NCBI RefSeq assembly: GCF_001687325.1
Contig: NZ_LZRD01000047.1
Coordinates: 1-34,952 of the forward strand
DNA length: 34,952 bases
Direction: 5' to 3'
Source: Streptomyces sp. PTY087I2
Lineage (GTDB): Bacteria; Actinomycetota; Actinomycetes; Streptomycetales; Streptomycetaceae
In this document: in pieces, positions 24,015 through 32,073 of the stretch
Position numbering within the stretch: position 1 is the first letter of the stretch
Layout: every line of letters starts with the position of its first letter
The notes under the pieces: model-generated
The model's input: the letters and a program-made list of their open reading frames with translations, nothing else
What the model was told of the DNA's origin: nothing
Databases searched by the model: none
Program-made: the position numbers and the translations under genes

Positions 24015-24869
24015 TCAGAGGGCGGTGGCCCCGTCCGGATCCGTCAGCGCGGCCGCGATCTCCGCGCGCAACGCCTCGCCGTGCAACGGCGTCAGCTCCG
24101 CGAGCGCCGTGTTCCACTCGGCGGCCGCGCTCTCCGCCGCCTCCCGCAAGCCCCGCTCCACCGGGCCCCGGGCGAAGAACAGGACCACCGCGCCCACCGG
24201 CCGCAGCAGCCACCGCCCGCGCACGCTCAGCGCGACGGTGATCAGCCAGGAACCGTCCTCGGCCGGGCGCGGGGTGAGGGTGAGACGGGCCTGGGCCAGC
24301 CGGTGCACCGCCCGCCCCGACACCGGGGCCCGGGCGGCCGGGGGAGCCGAGGGCAGTCGGCCCACCGCCGCCCACCAGGCCGCCAGATCGGCCTTGCCAC
24401 GCCCCGAGAACCGGTACAGCGAGCCGCCCCCGGGCTTGTGCCCCGACAGGGAGAGCTCCACCGCGCGGGGCCGGCGGGGCTCGCGCAGCCGCACCCCGAC
24501 CTTCAGGGACATGCCGTCCTCCACGACGAGGCTCTCCACCTCGACGGAGTGCGACGGCCGCCACGCACGCAGGACGACGGCCTGGGCCGCAGCGGGGGAG
24601 TCACCCGCCCCGGCACCCGCATGCTCCACCGGGAACTCCCCGGCGGCCCCCTCGGGCTCCGCCGGGACCTCCCCGTACCGCGCCCCCGGCCGCAGATGAC
24701 GCCCCTTCAGCAGCCGCAGGCCCTCCAGGGCCCGCCCGTCCGCCAGCACGACCGATCCGCCCGGGCCCTCCCGGGAGGCGTCCAGGAGGTCCACCAGGGC
24801 ACCGGCGGCCTCCTCGAACCAGCCCCGGTCCAGGGCCGCGACGGTGACCGTGTGCGCGAAACGTGCCAT
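24015..24869 (-). CDS. Conserved protein of unknown function
   Basis: This 284-aa protein has no signal peptide and no clear transmembrane helix, although RWLLRPVGAVVLFF is hydrophobic. It begins MARFAHTVTVAALDRGWFEEAAGALVDLL, contains an Ala/Gly/Glu-rich insertion around residues 60-95, and ends with a helical segment rich in Ala/Glu. I recognise no catalytic motif or named family. It lies 16 bases after the stop of the YGYP-repeat membrane protein gene, so the two are probably co-transcribed. No strong SD is visible. Confidence 0.7.
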   Translation of the reverse strand: MARFAHTVTVAALDRGWFEEAAGALVDLLDASREGPGGSVVLADGRALEGLRLLKGRHLRPGARYGEVPAEPEGAAGEFPVEHAGAGAGDSPAAAQAVVLRAWRPSHSVEVESLVVEDGMSLKVGVRLREPRRPRAVELSLSGHKPGGGSLYRFSGRGKADLAAWWAAVGRLPSAPPAARAPVSGRAVHRLAQARLTLTPRPAEDGSWLITVALSVRGRWLLRPVGAVVLFFARGPVERGLREAAESAAAEWNTALAELTPLHGEALRAEIAAALTDPDGATAL

Positions 24870-24885
24870 GAGCGGAACCCGTGGC

Positions 24886-25488
24886 TCAGATGCTCATGGA
24901 GCGGGCCTGGTTGAGCTGGCCCATGACCGCCGGGAAGGTGTGCGGGCCCGTCGCCGGGATCATCGTGGAGTGATGCCGGCCGCCACTGGTCACCGTGACC
25001 TGGACGAAGCCGGTGGTCCGCTTCTCCTTCATCAGCAGGAACAGCAGCCCGATCAGGCAGAACAGCGCGAAGATGATCGCCAGCACGATCGCGTGCGCCG
25101 GGATCTTCTCCTCCGTACGCGACATGTCCGTGGCCGTCCAGACAGCGCCCTTGAGCGGCATCGACCCGGACGGGGTGACGATCGCGTCGTTCATCACGGT
25201 GATGTCGCCGATCGACAGCACCGGCACACCACCACCCTGGCCCGGCACGCCCTGCGGCACCGGGAGGTACTGGCCGGGCATCGTCGGCTGTGCGTGCTGG
25301 GGGTACCCGTACCCCGGCCCCGGCTGGGCCGCGGACTCCGGCAGCGGCTGCGGATAGCCGTACGCCGGGGTGGCCCCCGGGTTCGGATAGCCGTACGCCT
25401 GGCCGTCCGCGACGGTGGGCTGGTGGCCCGGCTGCTGGGGCGGGCCCCACTTGTACGCGTCGTCCGCGTACGGATTCGGCTCGCTCAC
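24886..25488 (-). CDS. Membrane protein with Pro/Tyr/Gly-rich N-terminal repeats
   Basis: This 200-aa protein has a Pro/Gln/Gly/Tyr-rich N-terminal ~85 residues with three YGYP repeats. A short folded region follows (SIGDITVMNDAIVTPSGSMP), then one transmembrane helix at ~132-153 (HAIVLAIIFALFCLIGLLFLL) followed by the basic KEKR. A small C-terminal domain (FVQVTVTSGGRHHSTMIPA) sits on the cytoplasmic side if the positive-inside rule holds. The start is GTG 25488 with AAGGA 13 nt upstream. It is the first gene of a two-gene unit with the unknown protein downstream. The function is unknown. Confidence 0.75.
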   Translation of the reverse strand: MSEPNPYADDAYKWGPPQQPGHQPTVADGQAYGYPNPGATPAYGYPQPLPESAAQPGPGYGYPQHAQPTMPGQYLPVPQGVPGQGGGVPVLSIGDITVMNDAIVTPSGSMPLKGAVWTATDMSRTEEKIPAHAIVLAIIFALFCLIGLLFLLMKEKRTTGFVQVTVTSGGRHHSTMIPATGPHTFPAVMGQLNQARSMSI

Positions 25489-25560
25489 GACGATCCCCGT
25501 TCCTTCTCGGTCTTCAGCTCCGCTGAACCGTACCGCCCGCGCGGGCCCGGTGCAGCAACA

Positions 25561-25601
25561 GGCCCCGCCCCCGGCAGCGGTGAGGCTGCGGGGGCGGGGC
25601 C
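25561..25601 (-). terminator. Terminator of the sdh operon
   Basis: A perfect 12-bp inverted repeat, GGCCCCGCCCCC (25561-25572) and GGGGGCGGGGCC (25590-25601), has an inner CAGC/GCTG extension. It lies 28 bases beyond the sdhB stop. It has no U-tract. Confidence 0.8.
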
Positions 25602-25629
25602 CGTCGGCGTAACAGGAGTTACGGGAAGG

Positions 25630-26397
25630 TCAGAAGCGACGCGTGATGAGCGCGCGCTTCACCTCCTGGATCGCCTTGGTGACCTCGATGCCACGCGGGC
25701 AGGCGTCCGTGCAGTTGAACGTGGTGCGGCAACGCCACACGCCGTCACGGTCGTTGAGGATCTCCAGACGCTGCTCGCCGGCCTCGTCGCGCGAGTCGAA
25801 GATGAAGCGGTGCGCGTTGACGATCGCCGCCGGGCCGAAGTACTGGCCGTCGTTCCAGAACACCGGGCACGAGGACGTGCACGCGGCGCACAGGATGCAC
25901 TTGGTGGTGTCGTCGAACCGCTCGCGGTCCTCGGGGGACTGAAGGCGCTCGCGGGTCGGCTCGTTCCCCTTGGTGATGAGGAAGGGCATGACATCGTGGT
26001 ACGCCTGGAAGAACGGGTCCATGTCGACCACGAGGTCCTTGAGGACCGTGAGGCCCTTGATGGCCTCCACCATGATCGGCTTCTCCGGGTTGATGTCCTT
26101 GATCAGCGTCTTGCAGGCGAGCCTGTTCTTGCCGTTGATCCGCATCGCGTCGGAACCGCAGATGCCGTGCGCGCAGGAACGGCGGAACGTCAGGGTTCCG
26201 TCGAGCTCCCACTTGATCTTGTGAAGGGCGTCGAGGACACGCTCCTTCGGGTCGATCTCGATCTGGAAGTCCTGCCACTGGACCTCGTCCGACACCTCGG
26301 GGTTGAAGCGGCGGATCCGGAACGTGGCCGTGATGAACGGCGAGTCGGCGAAGCCGGCCTCGGCGTTGTCGGTCTTGTCCAGGGTGGGAGTAGCCAT
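25630..26397 (-). CDS. sdhB: Succinate dehydrogenase iron-sulfur subunit
   Basis: SdhB, 255 aa, carries electrons from the SdhA flavin to the membrane quinone site. The [2Fe-2S] ligands are C75, C80, (D83) and C95; Asp at the third position is also seen in E. coli SdhB. The 4Fe-4S and 3Fe-4S clusters are held by CILCAACTSSCP and the C-terminal CRTTFNCTDACPRGI. It ends VKRALITRRF. Its ATG overlaps the sdhA stop by one base (TGATG), so it is translationally coupled. It is the last gene of sdhCDAB. Confidence 0.98.
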   Translation of the reverse strand: MATPTLDKTDNAEAGFADSPFITATFRIRRFNPEVSDEVQWQDFQIEIDPKERVLDALHKIKWELDGTLTFRRSCAHGICGSDAMRINGKNRLACKTLIKDINPEKPIMVEAIKGLTVLKDLVVDMDPFFQAYHDVMPFLITKGNEPTRERLQSPEDRERFDDTTKCILCAACTSSCPVFWNDGQYFGPAAIVNAHRFIFDSRDEAGEQRLEILNDRDGVWRCRTTFNCTDACPRGIEVTKAIQEVKRALITRRF

Positions 26398-28151
26398 CAG
26401 TACTTACGCTCCATCGGCTGGTAGCGGGTCGTGACGACCGGCTTGTAGTCGAGCCGGATCGACTCGGCGCCGTCATCCGCGACCTCGCGGTACGCCATGG
26501 TGTGGCGCATGAAGTTGACGTCGTCGCGGTTGGGGTAGTCCTCGCGGTAGTGACCGCCGCGGGACTCCTTGCGGGCGAGCGCGGAGACCGCCATGACCTC
26601 GGCCAGGTCGAGCAGGTTGCCCAGCTCGATGGCCTCCAGCAGGTCGGTGTTGAACCGCTTGCCCTTGTCCTGGATCGACACGTTGAGGTATCGCTCGCGC
26701 AGCTCGGCGATCTTGGCGACCGCCGTCTTGATGGTCTGCTCGGTGCGGAACACCATCACGTTGGCGTCCATGCACTCCTGGAGCTCCGTGCGCAGGTCGG
26801 CGACCCGCTCGGTGCCCGTCGAGTTGCGCAGCCGCTCGACCTGGTCCTGAACCAGCTGGGCCGGGTTCTCGGGAAGCTCGACGAAGTCGCTCTTCACCGC
26901 GTACTCGGCGGCGGCGATGCCCGAACGCCGTCCGAAGACGTTGATGTCGAGCAGCGAGTTGGTGCCCAGACGGTTGGCGCCGTGCACCGAGACACAGGCG
27001 ACCTCGCCGGCGGCGTACAGGCCCGGGACGACGGTGGTGTTGTCGGCCAGCACCTCGCCCTCGACGTTGGTCGGGATGCCGCCCATGGCGTAGTGCGCGG
27101 TCGGCTGGATCGGGATCGGGTCCGTGTAGGGCTCGATGCCGAGGTACGTCCGCGCGAACTCCGTGATGTCCGGGAGCTTGGCGTCCAGCTGCTCCGGCGG
27201 CAGGTGCGTCAGGTCCAGGTACACGTGGTCACCGGCCGGACCGCAGCCGCGGCCCTCACGGATCTCCGTGTAGATGGAGCGGGAGACGACGTCACGGGAC
27301 GCGAGGTCCTTCATGACCGGCGCGTACTTCTCCATGAAGCGCTCGCCGTCCTTGTTGCGGAGGATGCCGCCCTCACCACGGGCGCCCTCCGTCAGCAGGA
27401 TGCCCATGCGCCAGATGCCCGTCGGGTGGAACTGGAAGAACTCCATGTCCTCCAGCGGCAGACCGCGCCGGTAGCAGGCGGCCTGGCCGTCACCGGTCAG
27501 GGTGTGGGCGTTGGACGTCACCTTGAAGAACTTGCCGGTGCCGCCGGAGGCGTAGACGACCGACTTCGCCTGGAAGACGTGGATCTCGCCGGTCGCCAGC
27601 TCGTACGCGACGACGCCGGCGGACTTCTTGACCCCGTCGACCTCGGTGATCAGCTGGTCCAGGACGTAGAACTCGTTGAAGAACTCCACGCCCTCCTTGA
27701 CGCAGTTCTGGTACAGCGTCTGGAGGATCATGTGGCCGGTGCGGTCGCCCGAGTAGCAGGCGCGACGGACCGGGGCCTCACCATGGCTACGGGTGTGACC
27801 ACCGAAGCGGCGCTGGTCGATCTTGCCCTCGGGCGTGCGGCCGAACGGCAGGCCCATCTTCTCCAGGTCGAGGACGGCGTCGATGGCCTCCTTCGCCAGG
27901 ATCTCGGCGGCGTCCTGGTCGACCAGGTAGTCGCCGCCCTTGATCGTGTCGAAGGTGTGCCACTCCCAGTTGTCCTCCTCCACGTTGGCGAGCGCGGCGG
28001 CCATGCCGCCCTGCGCCGCGCCCGTGTGGGAGCGGGTGGGGTAGAGCTTCGTGAGCACGGCGGTACGGCTGCGCTTGGTGGCCTCGATGGCCGCGCGCAT
28101 GCCGGCGCCGCCGGCGCCGACGATGACGGTGTCGTACTTGTGGATCTGCAT
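26397..28151 (-). CDS. sdhA: Succinate dehydrogenase flavoprotein subunit
   Basis: SdhA, 584 aa, the catalytic subunit that oxidises succinate to fumarate. The FAD-binding loop is GAGGAGMRAA (12-21). FAD is covalently bound at H42 in RSHTGAAQGG. The active site includes HPTGIWRMGILLTEGARGEGG with the catalytic Arg, and SIHGANRLGTNSLLDI is present in the form SVHGANRLGTNSLLD. The frame extends further upstream, but ATG 28151 gives the conserved start MQIHKYDTVIVGAGGAG. It lies 29 bases after sdhD and overlaps sdhB by one base. Confidence 0.98.
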   Translation of the reverse strand: MQIHKYDTVIVGAGGAGMRAAIEATKRSRTAVLTKLYPTRSHTGAAQGGMAAALANVEEDNWEWHTFDTIKGGDYLVDQDAAEILAKEAIDAVLDLEKMGLPFGRTPEGKIDQRRFGGHTRSHGEAPVRRACYSGDRTGHMILQTLYQNCVKEGVEFFNEFYVLDQLITEVDGVKKSAGVVAYELATGEIHVFQAKSVVYASGGTGKFFKVTSNAHTLTGDGQAACYRRGLPLEDMEFFQFHPTGIWRMGILLTEGARGEGGILRNKDGERFMEKYAPVMKDLASRDVVSRSIYTEIREGRGCGPAGDHVYLDLTHLPPEQLDAKLPDITEFARTYLGIEPYTDPIPIQPTAHYAMGGIPTNVEGEVLADNTTVVPGLYAAGEVACVSVHGANRLGTNSLLDINVFGRRSGIAAAEYAVKSDFVELPENPAQLVQDQVERLRNSTGTERVADLRTELQECMDANVMVFRTEQTIKTAVAKIAELRERYLNVSIQDKGKRFNTDLLEAIELGNLLDLAEVMAVSALARKESRGGHYREDYPNRDDVNFMRHTMAYREVADDGAESIRLDYKPVVTTRYQPMERKY

Positions 28152-28180
28152 GGTTTCCTCTGGTCCCTCTGTCCCGGCGC

Positions 28181-28663
28181 CTAGCGGATGTTCGGGTCGA
28201 AGGTGAAGATCACCAGCGTGCCCAGCAGGACGGTGAACACCGTGGCGGTGTACAGGAGCATCTTCAGCCAGAAGCGGGTGTTGTCCCGTTCGGCGTAGTC
28301 GTTGATGACCGTACGGAGGCCGTTCGCGCCGTGAAGCATGGCGAGCCACAGCATCAGCAGGTCCCAGACCTGCCAGAACGGCGAGGCCCAGCGGCCCGCC
28401 ACGAAGGCGAAGCCGATCTTGGAGACGCCGCCGTCGAGCACCAGCTGGATCAGCAGGTGACCGATGACGAGGACGGTCAGGACGATGCCCGACAGGCGCA
28501 TGAAGAGCCAGGCGTACATCTCGAAATTGCCGCGTGAGGCCTTGGGGGTCTTGCCCGTGCGCTTGCGCGGGGGCTCGATCACCGGGGCCGGGTTGTCGAC
28601 GTCGTAGAGGCTCACACCCTCGACGTCACCGATCGCGGCCGCGGAAGAAGTCTCGCTGGACAT
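28181..28663 (-). CDS. sdhD: Succinate dehydrogenase membrane anchor subunit
   Basis: SdhD, 160 aa, has three transmembrane helices (RLSGIVLTVLVIGHLLIQLV, VWDLLMLWLAMLHGANGLRT, LLYTATVFTVLLGTLVIFTF). Histidines in GHLL and LHGANG are candidate heme or quinone-site residues. A ~45-residue hydrophilic N-terminal extension is usual in Streptomyces. ATG 28663 lies 5 bases after the sdhC stop, with GGGAGCTGAGG as the SD. Confidence 0.95.
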   Translation of the reverse strand: MSSETSSAAAIGDVEGVSLYDVDNPAPVIEPPRKRTGKTPKASRGNFEMYAWLFMRLSGIVLTVLVIGHLLIQLVLDGGVSKIGFAFVAGRWASPFWQVWDLLMLWLAMLHGANGLRTVINDYAERDNTRFWLKMLLYTATVFTVLLGTLVIFTFDPNIR

Positions 28664-28668
28664 GGGCC

Positions 28669-29049
28669 TCAGCTCCCGAAGACGTCGCGTACGGCGTGAC
28701 CGAGGACGGGGTACAGGGCCCCGACCATCAGCACGATCCAGATGCCCAGCACGGTCCAGAGCATCTGCTTCTGGAAGCGCGGGCCCTTGGCCCAGAAGTC
28801 CACGGCGATGATCCGGAGACCGTTCAGCGCGTGGAAGAGAATCGCGGCCACCAGGCCGTATTCGAGGAGCGCGACGATCGGCGTCTTGTACGTGGCCACG
28901 ACGTCGTCGTAGGCCTCGGGGGAGACGCGGACGAGAGCGGTGTCCAGGACATGTACGAACAGGAAGAAGAAAATGAGGACACCGGTGACTCGATGAGCCA
29001 CCCACGACCACATGCCTTCCCGGCCGCGGTACAGCGTTCCAGCCGGCAC
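28669..29049 (-). CDS. sdhC: Succinate dehydrogenase cytochrome b556 subunit
   Basis: SdhC, 126 aa, has three helices (WVAHRVTGVLIFFFLFVHVL, LLEYGLVAAILFHALNGLRI, MLWTVLGIWIVLMVGALYPV). The His in FHALNG is the likely heme b ligand. The frame is open to 29124, but GTG 29049 is chosen because GGAGGG lies 7 nt upstream and it gives the family N-terminus PAGTLYRGREGMWSWVAHR. It is the first gene of sdhCDAB; the ~185 bases upstream hold the promoter. TACGAT, near 29143 on this strand, is a possible -10 without a good -35. Confidence 0.95.
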   Translation of the reverse strand: MPAGTLYRGREGMWSWVAHRVTGVLIFFFLFVHVLDTALVRVSPEAYDDVVATYKTPIVALLEYGLVAAILFHALNGLRIIAVDFWAKGPRFQKQMLWTVLGIWIVLMVGALYPVLGHAVRDVFGS

Positions 29050-29234
29050 GGAAGAACCCTCCGGGAGCGGGGATTGGGGTCGGCCGGCTTGACTGTCGGT
29101 CTGACCCGGCCGGGTACGGTCCACCGGCCCCGGCCATCGTAGCGACGCATTGTCGGTTCGTTCGCGCGGGGGCCTCTGGTGTGATCAAAGTGGCAATCAA
29201 ACAGGCACGTACGGGCTAGAGGGTGTCGTTTGCA

Positions 29235-29852
29235 TCAGGTCGGGCGGTCATCTGGATCGGGTCGGGCGGTCATCAGCTCGACGATCCGGCTCCGGGCGAG
29301 CCGGCGCAGCTCCTCCGCGGTCACCGCGCGCTCCTCGTCCACCTCGTGCTCCATCCGGACCCGGATCCCGGCCAGCACCTGGTCCACGTGCTGGGAGGGC
29401 CCGTAGGCGTCCAGGCAGATCACGAAGGTGTGGCCGAACCTGCTCTCGTACGCCGCGTGCGCGGCCCGCAGCGCCAGGTGGGCGGCGCGGGGCGCGTCGT
29501 GGTGCAGGCAGGGGGCGGGTTCCGCGGCCAGGGCCTCGGCGATGTCGCTCGGCGCGAGGTCGTAGCCCGCCTCGTCGGATGCGGCCAGTAGGGCGCCGAG
29601 ATCGGGGTAGGGGCGGTGGGCGGCCATCCGGTGGGCCCAGCGCAGACTGCCGCAGCACTCCAGGAAGGCCGCCTCGGCGGCGGCGAAGGGGAGGCTGTTG
29701 AAATGGGCCAGGCCGGCGGCATGATCGACCGGCGCCCCGCCGGCGTACGGCGCCGCCGGGGCATCGGCCAAAACCGGGGCATCGGCCAAAACCGTGGGAT
29801 CGGCCGGAACTGGGGCATCGGCCGGAACCGGGTGGCGCGGTTGCACGGGCAC
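29235..29852 (-). CDS. OHCU decarboxylase-like protein, actinobacterial subtype
   Basis: This is at least 205 aa. The helical core matches the 2-oxo-4-hydroxy-4-carboxy-5-ureidoimidazoline decarboxylase family (step to S-allantoin in urate breakdown): HFNSLPFAAAEAAFLECCGS, RWAHRMAAHRPY, AAYESRFGHTFVICLD, and a C-terminal TAEELRRLARSRI. The canonical HP and S-x-x-EQ catalytic elements are not evident; the aligned stretch reads LAAEPAPCLHHDAP. The true function is therefore open. The N-terminal ~45 residues are VPADAP-type hexapeptide repeats. GTG 29852 has no SD. GAGGAG (29933-29928 on this strand) precedes an in-frame CTG at 29921, giving 228 aa. There are no uricase or allantoinase genes nearby. 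Confidence 0.75.
   Translation of the reverse strand: MPVQPRHPVPADAPVPADPTVLADAPVLADAPAAPYAGGAPVDHAAGLAHFNSLPFAAAEAAFLECCGSLRWAHRMAAHRPYPDLGALLAASDEAGYDLAPSDIAEALAAEPAPCLHHDAPRAAHLALRAAHAAYESRFGHTFVICLDAYGPSQHVDQVLAGIRVRMEHEVDEERAVTAEELRRLARSRIVELMTARPDPDDRPT
29761..29832. repeat. 18-bp tandem repeat inside the OHCU-like gene
   Basis: Four 18-bp units run consecutively. The first two differ by one base (GCATCGGCCAAAACCGGG type); the others differ at several positions. On the minus strand they encode V-L/P-A-D-A-P hexapeptides. The period keeps the reading frame, and the encoded PAD-P pattern resembles the repeat in the DUF3017 gene at the left end. Confidence 0.85.
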
Positions 29853-30032
29853 GGCCGACCGGCCGGCCGGGGGCGCGGATCGCTTCGGCAGGCCGGCGGG
29901 GGACTCGCTGGACCTGGACAGCGTGGACTCCTCGTGATCAATGACAGCTGTGACCCGGTGGCCCCGTGATCCCGCGAAGGGGCCGCGGGGGTACGCGAAG
30001 GTCTTCCGTCCCTGAAAGACAGGCGGGAGCGC

Positions 30033-30087
30033 AAGGAGGTTGCGCGGGGTGGGAGTGAAGAGGGGGACGAATGTTCCGCAACGCTAA
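30033..30087 (+). other. Possible 12-codon leader ORF with a full Shine-Dalgarno sequence
   Basis: AAGGAGGT (30033-30040) is a complete anti-16S complement, rare elsewhere in the window. GTG 30049 follows at 9 nt from the GGAGG and opens a 12-codon frame (MGVKRGTNVPQR) ending at TAA 30085-30087. The SD sits in the loop of a perfect hairpin, GCGCAA-GGAGG-TTGCGC (30029-30045). It lies about 210 bases before the GH20 gene in the same direction, in the 447-base gap after the OHCU-like start. The remainder of the gap shows a CCCGAA...TTCGGG stem near 30130-30150 and no clear promoter or DasR-type site. Confidence 0.35.
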
Positions 30088-30299
30088 CGAGACCGGTCGG
30101 CGGCCGTCCGGAGGACCGAAGAAGAATCACCCGAACGGGAGAGTTTCGGGACGTGTGATGGACGTCTGACCTGCGTCGGCCCGGGTTCCGTCCGGCCGCC
30201 CGACGTCTTCGATGGGCGAGGCCGCGGCAAAAATGCCAGCCTTGCACCCTCTTCACTCGTTTCACCTGTCCTTGACCCCTCAACGGAGGAATCTGCCCG

Positions 30300-31907
30300 A
30301 TGTCGCCCTCGCGTGGTGCCCTTGTCACCGGCGCGGCTGTCACGGCCGCAGCCGCCGTCGCCCTCACCGTCGTCGTCTGGCCGGACGGCTCCGGCAGCGG
30401 ACCGTCCGGTGACACGGCGTCGCCCTCCGGGACCTCCGCCGAGGCCGCCCCGTCGCCCTCGCGCAGCTACCCGATGTCCAGCACACCGAGCGCGATCCCC
30501 GCGGTGCGCGAGCACCAGGCGGCCCGGGGGCCCGGCTGGCAGCCGGGCAAGGACAGCACCGTCGTCATCGCCAAGGGCAGCCAGGTGCTCGCCGACGAGG
30601 CGAAGCTGCTCGCCAAGGAGCTGAAGATCAGCTACCGGGGCGCCGAACCGGCCCGGACGGGGGACGTGGAGCTGGCGCTCGGCGCGAAGGACGCGGGCCC
30701 CACCGAGTCGTACACGCTCACCGTGCGCGACCGGAAGGTGAAGATCACCGGCCCCGACGAGTCGGGGGTCTTCTACGGCACCCGTACGCTCAAACAGTCG
30801 CTCAAGGCGGACGGCACGGTCCCCGAGGGCGTCGTCAACGACCGGCCGGACCGGCCGCAGCGCGGGCTCAACCTCGACATCGCGCGCAAGCACTACAGCG
30901 CGGAATGGATAGAGGACCGCATACGCGAGATGGGCGACCTCAAGCTCAACCAGCTCGGCCTGCACTTCTCCGACGACCAGGCCTTCCGCATCGAGTCGAA
31001 GTCCCACCCCGAGGTGGTCTCGGACGAGGCCCTCACCCAGGACGAGGTCCGGCGCATCGTCGGCCTCGCCAACAGCCGGCACATCGAGGTCGTCCCCGAG
31101 ATCGACTCGCCCGGACACCTCGGCGCGGTGCTGGCCGCCCACCCCGACCTCCAGCTGCGCAACACCGCGGGCGTCGAGTCGAGGGGCTCCATCGACATCT
31201 CCAAGCCGGGGGCGGCGAAGCTCATCGACGAGCTCCTGGAGGAGTACACGGAGCTGTTCCCGGGCCGGTTCTGGCACCTCGGCGCGGACGAGTACCAGGC
31301 GCTGACCGTCCGGAACCCCGCCGCCTCCTACCCCCAGCTCCAGCGGGCCGCCGAGGAGCGGCACGGCGCCGGCGCCACCATCGAGGACCTGGCCACCAGC
31401 TGGCTGAACGACCGCGCGGACGTCGTCGTCCCGAAGGGCCGGACCGCGAAGGCCTGGAACGACGGCCTGTTCCGGGGCACGAAGGTCAAGGCCGACGAGA
31501 ACATCGAGATCGAGTACTGGACCGGCAAGGAGATCGGCGCCCGCCCGCCGCAGGAGTACCTGGCCGAGGGCTACAAGATGCTGAACCTCAACGACGAGTT
31601 CCTGTACTACGTGCTCGGCGAGCCCAACGAGTTCGTCTACCCGACCGGCAAGCGGATCTACGAGCAGTGGACCCCGATGGTCCTGCGCGGCACGGAGCCG
31701 GTCGCGGAGCGCTACTCGAAGCAGATCCTCGGCGGCCGGTTCGCGGTCTGGGGCGACCTGCCGAACGCGCAGACGACGCAGCAGGTGGCGGACGGCATCA
31801 GGATGCCGCTGGTGGCGACCGCACAGAAGGTCTGGGACCCGCGGAAGCCGGCGCTGAGCTGGGCGCAGTTCCAGGAGCTGGCGAAGCGGACGGGCAGCGC
31901 GGGGTGA
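30300..31907 (+). CDS. Beta-N-acetylhexosaminidase, GH20 family
   Basis: This 535-aa secreted or membrane-anchored protein has a hydrophobic N-terminal segment at ~6-28 and no lipobox, then a Ser/Pro/Gly-rich linker. Residues ~80-175 form the GH20b-like accessory domain, and a TIM barrel starts at RPQRGLNLDIARKHYS. The catalytic pair is D330-E331 in HLGADEY, the hallmark of substrate-assisted GH20 enzymes. Other conserved pieces are LNQLGLHFSDDQAFRIES, HIEVVPEIDSPGHLGAV and AVWGDLPNA. It should release terminal GlcNAc/GalNAc from chitin oligomers or wall glycans. The start is ATG 30300 with CGGAGGAA 9 nt upstream. I saw no DasR palindrome upstream. Confidence 0.94.
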   Translation: MSPSRGALVTGAAVTAAAAVALTVVVWPDGSGSGPSGDTASPSGTSAEAAPSPSRSYPMSSTPSAIPAVREHQAARGPGWQPGKDSTVVIAKGSQVLADEAKLLAKELKISYRGAEPARTGDVELALGAKDAGPTESYTLTVRDRKVKITGPDESGVFYGTRTLKQSLKADGTVPEGVVNDRPDRPQRGLNLDIARKHYSAEWIEDRIREMGDLKLNQLGLHFSDDQAFRIESKSHPEVVSDEALTQDEVRRIVGLANSRHIEVVPEIDSPGHLGAVLAAHPDLQLRNTAGVESRGSIDISKPGAAKLIDELLEEYTELFPGRFWHLGADEYQALTVRNPAASYPQLQRAAEERHGAGATIEDLATSWLNDRADVVVPKGRTAKAWNDGLFRGTKVKADENIEIEYWTGKEIGARPPQEYLAEGYKMLNLNDEFLYYVLGEPNEFVYPTGKRIYEQWTPMVLRGTEPVAERYSKQILGGRFAVWGDLPNAQTTQQVADGIRMPLVATAQKVWDPRKPALSWAQFQELAKRTGSAG

Positions 31908-32073
31908 GGGCGGGAGCGATCCGCGGCTGAAACTGCTGTCCCTCCACCGCCCCCACCTGCGAAGATGCGGGACGGACAGCCCGGCAGCCGCCGGCCTGCG
32001 CAGCGTCGGCCGCGTGCTCCTGGGGAGGGACGCGCGGCCGTGCACCCACACCGCGTCCCGGGGGGACTTCTCC

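Noticed and set aside
26502..28184. 560-codon plus-strand frame
   Set aside because: Antisense shadow of sdhA, which is unmistakable.
29950..30299. DasR-type site before the GH20 gene
   Set aside because: No sequence close to the ACTGGTCTAGACCAGT-like consensus was found; only a short GACCGGTC.
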